Virus record (IMG/VR): IMGVR_UViG_3300035665_000191
Span: 1-28,200 of that record
Strand: one strand, 5' to 3'
Origin: a virus
DNA: 28,200 nt
The notes below the pieces were generated by a model that saw nothing but the letters and a program-made list of their open reading frames with translations, searched no databases and was not told the DNA's origin. The translations under genes and the position numbers were made by a program. How positions within the stretch are numbered: the stretch's first letter is position 1; each line of letters starts with the position of its first letter. Shown here piece by piece: positions 5,858-12,869 of this stretch.

Positions 5858-6283
5858 ATGGACCGTTCGCAACTCATCCAAGCCTTGCACGCCTTCATCG
5901 AATCACGCCCCGGATTCGATCCGGCAAACTACGCTGGCGCGCCCGAGGCATACCGCGCAGACTCTCGCCGCGCCTTGCGCCATCTTCATGATGCCCGCGC
6001 TATGCTGAAAGCGATCGGCTGGCGCGACAGTATCGGCGCCGACGATATCGTGCGCGCTAAGCACCATCGAATCGATTTCGTGCCAGCTGGAAACGTGGTG
6101 CGTGTCGACTACACCACGGGCCAGTATTACCCGATCGAGTACCGCGCAGCGGCATGCGCCACGCTCGCCGCGACTCTGTGGCACTACTTCCGCGAAAAGT
6201 GCGGCGCTAAGACCGTCGACGATATTCAGCGCATGGCGCGCCTGGGACTCGGGCGCTCGATCGCTGGCCGCTGGTTTCATTGA
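5858..6283 (+). CDS. Phage protein of unknown function (141 aa)
   Basis: The 141-residue protein starts at the ATG at 5858, six bases after AAAGGAG. The N-terminal half is helical and basic (residues 1-50). The C-terminal half contains YYPIEYRAAACATLAATLWHYFRE and ends RLGLGRSIAGRWFH. That second half resembles a type of phage hypothetical protein in which the EYRAAAC and terminal RRWF-like elements recur; no function is known to me. It is the fourth and last early gene with a hairpin leader. No catalytic residues can be named. It probably acts early in infection because of its place, which is inference. Confidence 0.68.
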   Translation: MDRSQLIQALHAFIESRPGFDPANYAGAPEAYRADSRRALRHLHDARAMLKAIGWRDSIGADDIVRAKHHRIDFVPAGNVVRVDYTTGQYYPIEYRAAACATLAATLWHYFREKCGAKTVDDIQRMARLGLGRSIAGRWFH

Positions 6284-6295
6284 GGAGCGCGCATT

Positions 6296-6496
6296 ATGAC
6301 ACTACACGACGCAATCACCTTTGTTCGCGCCGCTAAGGCAACCGGCGAGATTATCGATTATTGGACCCGTCGCGGCGCTGACGGCAGCTTGTCCCTATAC
6401 GTTCGCCTTGAGTGCGGCGTGGACCCGGACCCGTGGTGGACAGATCAAGATGAACCCGCCTCGGACCCGTATTGCTCAGCCCGTGGAGGATTTTAA
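6296..6496 (+). CDS. Small early protein of unknown function (66 aa)
   Basis: This 66-residue acidic protein starts at the ATG at 6296 with GAGGAG (6282-6287) nine bases upstream, just after the stop of the previous gene. The N-terminal half (MTLHDAITFVRAAKATGEII) looks helical; the C-terminal half is rich in Asp, Pro and Trp (DPDPWWTDQDEPASDP). I do not recognise a family. An out-of-frame reading at 6321-6518 is a shadow. A Shine-Dalgarno for the next tiny gene (GGAGGA at 6485-6490) overlaps its 3' end, so the genes are tightly packed. Confidence 0.6.
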   Translation: MTLHDAITFVRAAKATGEIIDYWTRRGADGSLSLYVRLECGVDPDPWWTDQDEPASDPYCSARGGF

Positions 6497-6498
6497 CT

Positions 6499-6585
6499 AT
6501 GCCCTCAAACCTCATTGAATGGACCATATTCATCAGCGCCGGTATCGCGCTTGGGCTTGTACTCTTTTTTGGATTGTCATCATGA
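6499..6585 (+). CDS. 28-residue single-pass membrane peptide
   Basis: An ATG at 6499 with a strong GGAGGA eight bases upstream opens a 28-codon gene that begins MPSNLIEWTIFISAGIALG and is followed by a short hydrophobic run ending FFGLSS. About residues 7-26 form one continuous hydrophobic helix. The stop TGA overlaps the ATG of the next gene (ATGA at 6582-6585), which argues that the frame is translated. I do not know a named family. Small early phage membrane peptides can modify host membrane enzymes or exclude other phages; which applies here cannot be told. Confidence 0.6.
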   Translation: MPSNLIEWTIFISAGIALGLVLFFGLSS

Positions 6586-6776
6586 AACGACACTACGGTG
6601 AAACCAAAGCGCAACGCCAAGCGGACTATTGCGCGCGATTCTCGGACCTTTTCTTGACCCGCGCGCCCCAGCTATCGGGGCGCATAGAATGGCCGGCGGT
6701 CCTTCACTATTACCATTCCGGCGCGCCAGTGACCGACGCGGTTGACCAATATTGCATGGCCCGCAACATCCTATGA
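6582..6776 (+). CDS. Small early protein of unknown function (64 aa)
   Basis: The true start is the ATG at 6582, overlapping the stop of the membrane peptide; a longer reading from 6519 would cover that gene and has no ribosome site. The 64 residues begin MKRHYGETKAQRQADY and include LSGRIEWPAVLHYYHSGAPV. The protein is basic at the N-terminus, soluble, and contains a helix-rich middle. No family is recognised. Its stop TGA overlaps the ATG of the following 20-residue peptide, making a three-gene coupled string. Confidence 0.6.
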   Translation: MKRHYGETKAQRQADYCARFSDLFLTRAPQLSGRIEWPAVLHYYHSGAPVTDAVDQYCMARNIL

Positions 6777-6835
6777 CCGCAGCAATCCTAGTCGGTCTGC
6801 TAGTCGCGGTGCTGGCCGTCGCGCTCAGACTCTAA
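6773..6835 (+). CDS. 20-residue hydrophobic peptide (possible micro-membrane protein)
   Basis: The ATG at 6773 overlaps the stop of the upstream gene (ATGA) and opens 20 codons ending TAA. After MTAA the peptide is a nearly uninterrupted run of Ile, Leu, Val, Ala and Gly, then Arg and Leu at the end, so it could span a membrane once. It is the last gene before the early terminator at 6853. The coupled start and clean hydrophobic composition support it, but at this length chance cannot be excluded. Confidence 0.42.
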   Translation: MTAAILVGLLVAVLAVALRL

Positions 6836-6852
6836 CCTTTCCCGCAAACAAC

Positions 6853-6878
6853 AAGGGCGCCCGTAGGCGCCCTTTTTT
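6853..6878 (+). terminator. Strong intrinsic terminator of the early block
   Basis: AAGGGCGCC (6853-6861) pairs perfectly with GGCGCCCTT (6866-6874) around a CGTA loop, followed by a run of six T ending at 6878. It closes the plus-strand early transcription unit. The primase stop codon on the other strand lies in the T run, so the convergent genes are separated only by this element. Confidence 0.88.
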
Positions 6879-9210
6879 ATTTGACCGCTCGCAACATAGT
6901 CCCGCCGCCGCTCGCGTCTAACATGCGCCGAATCTCGGATTTATTGCCTCGGACCTTATCGAGCACGTCCGGCGCCGCGTAGACGTGGACCTTGTTCCCA
7001 TTGTCCGCCGTTTTGACCCGCCCAAGATCGATCCAGCCTGCCTCGCGCAGCGCGTGAAACAGCGCGTAAACGCTGCACTTGGTCCCAGCGGGCATCGAGG
7101 CCTGCAATCGGTCAACCAGCGCTTGCCATGGCCCCTGCGCGGCGCCTAGTGCGAATTCGCCGCGACGCTGGCGCATCATTTCGACCAATGCCGATTCAAC
7201 CGCTGAAAGGCCCGCCGCCAGCATGATCGCTTTCGCCTCGGTCATCGGGGGCGCGCCGCCAGGCGCGAAAGCGCTCACGTCACGCGCACGCAACCAGCCC
7301 GCGCCCGCGTCCCGTCCGCCGCCGGTCTTTAGCCAATCCCAGATTTCGTCGCCCTCTCTGATCGTCAACGGCTTCGCGTCCGACCAGAGTACGTACCAGC
7401 GGCGATCGTCCGACGGTAGCGTTATCGCCATGCGCTCATTTGAGAATGCGACCACGGACAGGCGATTCAACGCATCGAACGGGTGCAATCCCTTCCGATT
7501 GACCGGAATCAATTCCGGTGGCGCCGCCAGCAAGGGTTTCAGTCGGTTTTCGAGCGCGCGCCGATCGTGCGCTTCCGCTTGGCGCAGTTCATTGATGACC
7601 AGCACCTCGGACATCAGCGAGTAGCCCCATTGGCTATTCAATTCCTCATTCTTGACCAGCGCAATATTTTCCTTCGATAGCCCGCCGACCGCATACAGGA
7701 ACGGCTCGAAAATCGTATCCTTCCCGATGCCATGCGACCCGCCCAATAGAATCCCGTGATTGATCTTTTGCTCGGGGTGCTGGACCTTGTACGCCATCCA
7801 GTCGAGCAGGTGCTCGCGCTCGTTCGCGTCCGGTAACAGGCGCTCTACCAAATCCAGCCATCGGGTCGGATCGCCCCCGCCTGACGTCGGTCGCGCATTG
7901 CGCCAAAGGTTCGCGTAAACGTCCCCAGCGCGCGACACCAGCACCGACTCACCAGGCGCATAGGTGACCCCTTGCAGCACCTTGGCACCCATCGCCTGAC
8001 GGTTCTCGTCAAACGATATGCTCGCCTCGACCCGACGCTTTTTCGCGCCTGTCGCATGGACCGACCAGCATGTGACATGGCGATAGATCGCGTTGAAATT
8101 ACCGCGCGAATACTGCCGACGGTCGACCAGATCGAAATATCCATCGTCCGCATGCAGGTACGCGAACCGTTCAAACCATTCCGCCCGCTCGGCTCGACCG
8201 GCCTCGCGGCGCTCGACCTCGGCCACGACCGCAGCCGCAGCGTCCGGGTAATCTTCGGTCGGCGTCAGGCGCGACATGACCTCGGACATGCGCTGCGTCA
8301 GCAGCTCGTCGCGCAGCCCCGGCGTATGCTTCGGTCCGCCCTGCTCAGCGACCCACGCGAGGAACCGGGCGCTGTCCCAATCGCCACAATGGCCGTGATA
8401 ACAACAATACGCGCGCGTGAGGCCCAGATACCGGCCCTCGGGGTTCCCGTCGCTGTGGTCGGCGCTGTTCGGGCAAACAACCCCAGCCCAGCCCTCCGGG
8501 TTCGGACGCGACAGCACCAGACCCTGCGCCGACAGCCACGCGAGCACGTCATCAGCCCCATCGTCCGACAGGCGCACGGGCCGCACGCCCGCGCTGTCAT
8601 CCGGGCCGGGGTCGACACCCAGCGCGGCGCAGAGGTCCGGCAGCTTGTACGCCCGCTCGGGATGGAACTCGACGAGACGCGCTTGAAAGCCGCCCTTGTC
8701 CGGCTTCAGGTTGACCGAGCCCGGCAAGCGGAAGTTGCGGACAGGATTGATCGCGCCAGGGTCCGAGTAGCCTGCTTCGGCGATCGCGCGGATAGCGGCG
8801 CTGTAAGCCGCTTTAGTCGGTTGGTCCTCGGGGTCAAAGGCATAGCCCCACTGATACGACCCGGCCGACGTTTCCATGACCCACGTCGGCGGGACAGGCG
8901 AGGTGCGCGGTGCCTTGGTGGGCTCGCCCACATCGTCCAGCACCATCACCAGCACATAGTCGACATTCGCCGCGCTCGCGGACGGGCGACCCTGCTCGAA
9001 CCGATCGATGACAAACGACCCGGTATTGCCGTACCAGGCGCCCTCGCGCACCCGCGACAGGTCCGGCAACGATGCCGGCCATGACGCCTTCAGCGCGCCG
9101 TCAGCGTGGTACTGCAATTCGCCATTCGCGTCACGGCGTGGCTTCTGGCGCACAAATAACGCTGTCTCGCCCTCTGGTGCGAGGTCGATGATATACTGCT
9201 CGAAATTCAT
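6877..9210 (-). CDS. Primase-helicase: RepB-like AEP primase, Zn motif and SF3-type helicase (777 aa)
   Basis: I set the start at the ATG at 9210 because AGGAGA lies four bases upstream; a longer frame from 9279 would overlap the polymerase gene. The N-terminal domain (about 50-185) resembles RepB-type archaeo-eukaryotic primases: acidic pair D92-D93 in VMVLDDVG, ETSAGSYQ at 113-120 and NFRLPGSVNLKP at 159-170. A Cys/His cluster (C246, H252, C269/C270, H272/H274, C275) suggests zinc. The C-terminal ATPase (DUF5906-like SF3) has Walker A GGSHGIGKDT (490-499), Walker B VLVINE (536-541), a sensor Asn in FSN (591) and arginines 603-604. It would prime and unwind phage DNA, partnering the polymerase just upstream. 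It is the last gene of the operon. Confidence 0.9.
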   Translation of the reverse strand: MNFEQYIIDLAPEGETALFVRQKPRRDANGELQYHADGALKASWPASLPDLSRVREGAWYGNTGSFVIDRFEQGRPSASAANVDYVLVMVLDDVGEPTKAPRTSPVPPTWVMETSAGSYQWGYAFDPEDQPTKAAYSAAIRAIAEAGYSDPGAINPVRNFRLPGSVNLKPDKGGFQARLVEFHPERAYKLPDLCAALGVDPGPDDSAGVRPVRLSDDGADDVLAWLSAQGLVLSRPNPEGWAGVVCPNSADHSDGNPEGRYLGLTRAYCCYHGHCGDWDSARFLAWVAEQGGPKHTPGLRDELLTQRMSEVMSRLTPTEDYPDAAAAVVAEVERREAGRAERAEWFERFAYLHADDGYFDLVDRRQYSRGNFNAIYRHVTCWSVHATGAKKRRVEASISFDENRQAMGAKVLQGVTYAPGESVLVSRAGDVYANLWRNARPTSGGGDPTRWLDLVERLLPDANEREHLLDWMAYKVQHPEQKINHGILLGGSHGIGKDTIFEPFLYAVGGLSKENIALVKNEELNSQWGYSLMSEVLVINELRQAEAHDRRALENRLKPLLAAPPELIPVNRKGLHPFDALNRLSVVAFSNERMAITLPSDDRRWYVLWSDAKPLTIREGDEIWDWLKTGGGRDAGAGWLRARDVSAFAPGGAPPMTEAKAIMLAAGLSAVESALVEMMRQRRGEFALGAAQGPWQALVDRLQASMPAGTKCSVYALFHALREAGWIDLGRVKTADNGNKVHVYAAPDVLDKVRGNKSEIRRMLDASGGGTMLRAVK

Positions 9211-9221
9211 AGCTTCTCCTG

Positions 9222-9246
9222 CGCCCGCCTGCCAGCGGGCGTTTTT
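9222..9246 (+). terminator. Plus-strand terminator-like hairpin in the pol-primase gap
   Basis: CGCCCGC-CTGCCA-GCGGGCG (7 bp stem, 6 base loop) is followed on the plus strand by TTTTTATTT. It would stop transcription running antisense to the replication operon. Read on the minus strand, the same hairpin lies two bases before the primase ribosome site AGGAGA, repeating the hairpin-then-ribosome-site layout of the early genes. Confidence 0.6.
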
Positions 9247-11164
9247 ATTTGCCGTATCGGGCCATGATTTTGGCCTCAACGGCGAGCGGCAGCCCCACCG
9301 CCCATGCCGGCGGGGTCACCATGATACGCTCAAGCTCGGCCCGCACCCGTTCAGGTTCAGCCGTCTCGATAACGATCTCGTCATGCACTGTCGTCACGGC
9401 CTTCAGGCCCGCCTTATCGGCCTCACGCAGCGCGTACCGCAATAGACAGTGAGCACTTGCCTGCGTCACATTCTCGCAAGCGAGCCCGCCCCATAAGCGC
9501 GCACGCGGCCACTCGGTCGCGTCAGCCGCCGGCTTCCAGCTTGCCTTCGCATAAGTCAAATGCTCGCCCTCGAACTTGGCAAACGGATAGCAGAGCACGC
9601 GCCCGCTGGGCAGCATGTACCAGAGGTGCTGTTTGTCATAGAAATACGTCACGCGACCGGCGTTGAACTCATGGCCGGGGTGACGCATCGCGCTCATGTA
9701 CGCGCGCTCAAGGTCTTGCCAGAACATCACGGCCCACGGGTTCGCGCGGCGCCAAGCGTCGACGATCCGACGGGCTTGCGCCTCCTCAAACCGCACGCCA
9801 TAGCCCCGACCCATCGCAGCGAACGCGCCGGTGCTACCGCCGAAGCCTAGCGCCAGCTCTTGCACCTTGCCGACTTGGCGCTGCTCGTCGGTGACGTCCT
9901 CATACCGCACGCCATAGGTGGCCGCCGCGTTGACCTTGTACGGGTCAAGGCGCTGGCGAAAGATGTCCAACTTCGCTTCAGCGCCACATAGCCACGGGTT
10001 GACCCGGCCCTCGATCGCGCTCCAGTCGGCGACCACAAACGAATGATCGGCCACCAGCGCCGGGCGCAGCATCGACTTCAGGGCGTCAGTGACCCGCTTT
10101 CCGAACCGAGGCACGACAGCGTGGCCTCGAACGAGGGCGTGTCGAAGTTCAGTGGGCTCTTTGGCGGATTTTCGTGGAAAGTTGTGGACCTGCGCGCCAT
10201 AACTCGCAGCGCGGCCTGTCGCTGCGCCTCCAGCAAATACAAATGCGCCTCGCACGCGCTGATCTTCATCATCAGCCAGCGCCGCGAGGCGGCCAAACTT
10301 CGCAGTGCTCGACGCCCAGAGGTCGTCTGCGCATTGGATGACCTCGGCAACAGCGGGCGGTACCTCATCGGGATTCTCCATCGCCAACAAATTGGCGCGC
10401 ACGGTCTTGTCAATCGAGTCTTTGTCTTTCGAGCGCGCGAGCTTCCGGGCCTCTGGCCCCAGCCGCTCTAGCACCCAGGCGCGCATCTTAGGCGATCGCA
10501 CGGACGTCACCGCGCCTTCGGTCAGTTCGACAACGCGCGCCTCGATCTCGACGCGCTCAGCCTCGCTGTAGCGCATGGCCGCAAGGCACAGGTCAACATC
10601 GACCTTGACGCCCCGGTCGTTGATGCGCTCGTTGACGTGGTAGTCGGCCAGCTCTTCAGGCGACAGGTCACGCAAGCTCTTACTGATCGCGCGCATGGCG
10701 CGGACGTCCTGCTTGCAATACTCGAAGAGCGCGGCCAAGTCGTCAGCGGTATGCTTGAACGGTGGCAGGCAGCACTTCCGCACAAGCGCAGCGCCCTTGT
10801 GGTCTTTCTTCATGCTGGCGCCCGCAAACCGCCCGACGTCCTCAAGGCTACCAGGCGCACAGTTCGACCGCGCTTGTGCTGCGGTGCAGTAGAACTGCTC
10901 CAGCGCAGGCTCTGGCAGGTCAAGATCGGGGCAGAGGACGTACCAGAGAATCAGGCGCTCGAATGCCGCATTGTGCGCGCGTATCTGGTGCGACAGAATC
11001 TCACGCGGGAACGGCTGGTCAGGCGTCCAGAGCTCGACCTCGCCATCATCGATCGCATACGCCATGCAAAGCACCTGCGTCGACGGGTGACGAGCGTAGT
11101 TGTACGGGCCGCGCGCGGGCAGGTCACACTCGCTGCGCGTCTCGAAGTCAATGAAAGCGATCAT
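9245..11164 (-). CDS. Family A DNA polymerase with 3'-5' exonuclease domain (639 aa)
   Basis: The N-terminal exonuclease shows Exo I DFE (6-8), HNAAFE (64-69, Exo II-like) and YCKQD with D153 (Exo III). The polymerase core has motif A VVADWSAIEGR (D380, E385), motif B from R429 and K433 into LGFGGSTGAFA, and motif C TVHDEIVIE (H594, D595, E596). All metal ligands expected for an active enzyme are visible. The residue order around motif B (KVQELALGFGG) differs from E. coli Pol I but matches a phage sub-group of PolA. There is no 5'-3' exonuclease domain, as usual in phages. Its start overlaps the end of the upstream 120 aa gene by 17 bases, and the primase-helicase follows. Confidence 0.95.
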   Translation of the reverse strand: MIAFIDFETRSECDLPARGPYNYARHPSTQVLCMAYAIDDGEVELWTPDQPFPREILSHQIRAHNAAFERLILWYVLCPDLDLPEPALEQFYCTAAQARSNCAPGSLEDVGRFAGASMKKDHKGAALVRKCCLPPFKHTADDLAALFEYCKQDVRAMRAISKSLRDLSPEELADYHVNERINDRGVKVDVDLCLAAMRYSEAERVEIEARVVELTEGAVTSVRSPKMRAWVLERLGPEARKLARSKDKDSIDKTVRANLLAMENPDEVPPAVAEVIQCADDLWASSTAKFGRLAALADDEDQRVRGAFVFAGGAATGRAASYGAQVHNFPRKSAKEPTELRHALVRGHAVVPRFGKRVTDALKSMLRPALVADHSFVVADWSAIEGRVNPWLCGAEAKLDIFRQRLDPYKVNAAATYGVRYEDVTDEQRQVGKVQELALGFGGSTGAFAAMGRGYGVRFEEAQARRIVDAWRRANPWAVMFWQDLERAYMSAMRHPGHEFNAGRVTYFYDKQHLWYMLPSGRVLCYPFAKFEGEHLTYAKASWKPAADATEWPRARLWGGLACENVTQASAHCLLRYALREADKAGLKAVTTVHDEIVIETAEPERVRAELERIMVTPPAWAVGLPLAVEAKIMARYGK

Positions 11165-11510
11165 GCCAGTGCTGCGACAAATCGTAGTTCGTCAAAATTG
11201 AAGCGGCTTTCGTAAACAAGTCAACGGTCCACAGTTCAACAGACCAACTCCGCGCGTCCATCTCGTACCATAGGTTGACAATCAAGAACATCTTATTGCT
11301 GTCGGTGTACGAGTGCCCATCAACTTCTAGCAATCTGACGGTGCTAATCAAAGAATCAATTTGAAACGCATCCGGTACAAAACCCAACGCGGGGACAGGT
11401 TCTACCTCATCTTTTTCAAGCGCAGCGTTTAACTGTTTGCGCAGCCCGACGCGCTGCCATGCCGGATAGTCGGCTAGAAAGCTAGCCACCATCTGATTGT
11501 GCTTTGTCAT
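11148..11510 (-). CDS. Unknown protein in the replication operon (120 aa)
   Basis: The preferred start is the ATG at 11510, whose ATGA overlaps the stop of the methyltransferase-like gene; an ATG two codons earlier (11516) is possible. The 120 residues begin MTKHNQMVASFLADYPAWQR and contain an acidic middle and a Trp-rich segment (NLWYEMDARSWSVELWTVDL). I do not recognise a family and see no catalytic motif, signal peptide or membrane segment. Placed between the methyltransferase and the DNA polymerase with overlaps on both sides, it is part of the same translational unit. Confidence 0.62.
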   Translation of the reverse strand: MTKHNQMVASFLADYPAWQRVGLRKQLNAALEKDEVEPVPALGFVPDAFQIDSLISTVRLLEVDGHSYTDSNKMFLIVNLWYEMDARSWSVELWTVDLFTKAASILTNYDLSQHWHDRFH

Positions 11511-12103
11511 ACCCATTGCGCCGCCATCGCGTCAGCGATGCCTTGATAGGTGGCGCTGCGAATCTTCCAACGGTCTGCGCTTGGTGGCAGACGGTTCTGG
11601 CCGCTATCGGTCTGATTACCCCAGCGCTTGCGCCCGTTGACGATGCGCGGCTCGACAATCTTGGTGGCGTGCAGCAGTGGCAGGTTCTTCAGCCACAGAC
11701 ACGTCTTCTTGCTGGCGTCATGGCCAAACTGCCATGGCTGCACGATTTGGTCAGGCTTGCGGATGCGGCTGCTGATGACGCTTACCGGGTTCTCGATGGC
11801 GATGCCCTCAATCGGCGCGTCCATCAGCGCACGCACAAATCCAAGCGCGTCCTCGGTCAGTTTCGGGTCGCGCAACCCTCGACGCGTCCAGTGCATACCG
11901 CTCACCGATAGATAGGTGCATGGCGGATGCGCAATCATCAGATCCCAACCGTGGTCAAGCACGTCACGCACGTCACCTTGGTAATGGTCGCCCGAGGCGG
12001 TCGATTCGCACGGAAGCAGGTCGCACGACAGCGCGTAATGACCGGCGCGAAGGAATGCGTCGCGCACGACGCCGCTGTACTCACACGCAACAAGAACTTT
12101 CAT
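11507..12103 (-). CDS. Small cytosine-C5 methyltransferase-like protein (198 aa)
   Basis: The N-terminus MKVLVACEYSGVVRDAF followed by GHYALSCDLLPCE is the SAM-binding start found in Dcm-like proteins. HPPCTYLS at 59-66 carries the Pro-Cys catalytic motif IV (C62), and IENP at 103-106 fills the place of motif VI (ENV). There is no obvious target recognition domain, and the total of 198 residues is far below a standard Dcm (over 300). Similar short proteins are common in phages and are usually called DNA methyltransferases without proof of activity. The ATG at 12103 has AAGGTGA just upstream. A role in protecting phage DNA from host restriction is the likely use, by inference. No partner restriction enzyme is present. 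Confidence 0.75.
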   Translation of the reverse strand: MKVLVACEYSGVVRDAFLRAGHYALSCDLLPCESTASGDHYQGDVRDVLDHGWDLMIAHPPCTYLSVSGMHWTRRGLRDPKLTEDALGFVRALMDAPIEGIAIENPVSVISSRIRKPDQIVQPWQFGHDASKKTCLWLKNLPLLHATKIVEPRIVNGRKRWGNQTDSGQNRLPPSADRWKIRSATYQGIADAMAAQWV

Positions 12104-12231
12104 ATTTCACCTTAGTGTATTGAATGCCCGTCTTTCCGGGCTGTCAGCAGACTCACGGTGCGGAGGAGACAGACAGTGGCACCGCGCCTGCTGCCGGTGT
12201 TAGACGCCACCGCCGGCTGGGCGTCACCACA
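12104..12231. other. Non-coding gap in the replication operon
   Basis: These 128 bases lie between two co-directional minus-strand genes that are otherwise tightly packed. GCCCG-TCTTTC-CGGGC (12129-12144) could form a weak 5 bp hairpin upstream of the methyltransferase ribosome site. Only a 24-codon GTG frame of ordinary composition fits on the minus strand, and I do not call it. Otherwise I see nothing definite. Confidence 0.4.
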
Positions 12232-12864
12232 TCAAGCTGCTGCGCGACGACGACGGCGGGGCTGTGCGCCCGCTTCAGCTTCAGGCGCGGCCTCTTCGCC
12301 GTCCATCGACACCCACTCGACGATCTCAAACACGGGCGTGTAGATGCGACCGTACGACTTATGCTGATAGTGATCCTTGCCTAGCGTCACGATCGGCACG
12401 GGGCGCTCTGGATCCTTCTCCACCTGCGCCGCGATCGCCACGGCAAGCGTCTGCACGGCGCGCTTGCCGCCCACTGACGTCGTGGTGTAGCGGCACTCAA
12501 GGCCTGCGTCCTCGCCAGTCAGGCACTTCAACATCAGCCCTACCTGCTGCTCCCAGCCCTTCTTCGCGCTTGGGGGCGCGGCGTCAAGCTCTGGCAACGG
12601 TTGGGTCACAGACGACATCTTCTCGGCCAGCACCTCACCGTCGCCCCACGCGATAAAGCCGTGGACAAACGAGAAGGGGTTGACCGCCCAGCGGGCGTCA
12701 TCTTCAGCTTCGGTCTGATCAGCGCCATAGACCCAATGCCCCGTCTTGTCCATCTTGATGATGGCAGACGACATAGGCGCTACGGTTTCCAGCGTGCGAA
12801 GGCTGGTGGCGAGCGTTTGAACAGCGGGAAGACCAGCTTGTGCGAACTTTACGAGATTTGACAT
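12232..12864 (-). CDS. Unknown replication-operon protein in the usual ssDNA-binding protein slot (210 aa)
   Basis: The ATG at 12864 follows AGGGTGA; a GTG at 12873 overlapping the previous stop is an alternative start. The 210 residues start MSNLVKFAQAGLPAVQTLA. The middle contains Trp- and Gly-rich segments (HWVYGADQ, FSFVHGFIAWGDGEVL) and GKDHYQHKSYGRIYTPVFEIVEWV, and the tail is acidic then polyarginine (EEAAPEAEAGAQPRRRRR). In many phages the gene next to a DUF2800 nuclease encodes a DUF2815-type ssDNA-binding protein, but this sequence does not look like DUF2815. A DNA-binding accessory role is a position-based guess. The basic tail differs from the acidic tail of bacterial SSB. Confidence 0.6.
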   Translation of the reverse strand: MSNLVKFAQAGLPAVQTLATSLRTLETVAPMSSAIIKMDKTGHWVYGADQTEAEDDARWAVNPFSFVHGFIAWGDGEVLAEKMSSVTQPLPELDAAPPSAKKGWEQQVGLMLKCLTGEDAGLECRYTTTSVGGKRAVQTLAVAIAAQVEKDPERPVPIVTLGKDHYQHKSYGRIYTPVFEIVEWVSMDGEEAAPEAEAGAQPRRRRRAAA

Positions 12865-12869
12865 GATTT

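Noticed and set aside
7972-9084. 370-codon plus-strand open frame opposite the primase gene
   Set aside because: It is the antisense shadow of a GC-rich gene; the minus-strand product has clear primase and helicase motifs and the shadow has none.
9211-9279. Longer N-terminus for the primase-helicase
   Set aside because: It would extend over the intergenic hairpin and into the polymerase gene; the ATG at 9210 has AGGAGA at good spacing.
9245-11164. 2-aminoadenine (Z-genome) system suggested by a divergent PolA in a DUF2800/SNF2 module
   Set aside because: No PurZ-like adenylosuccinate synthase or DatZ-like phosphohydrolase is visible in the window, so there is no support beyond the polymerase type.
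10637-11215. 192-codon plus-strand open frame opposite the polymerase
   Set aside because: Antisense shadow with no recognisable motif; the polymerase frame has complete catalytic residues.
11507-12103. Restriction-modification system
   Set aside because: Neighbouring genes show no endonuclease matching the methyltransferase; the nucleases present belong to replication and recombination families.
12104-12231. 24-codon GTG frame in the gap before the methyltransferase
   Set aside because: No ribosome site, ordinary composition and no overlap with neighbours; too weak to call.
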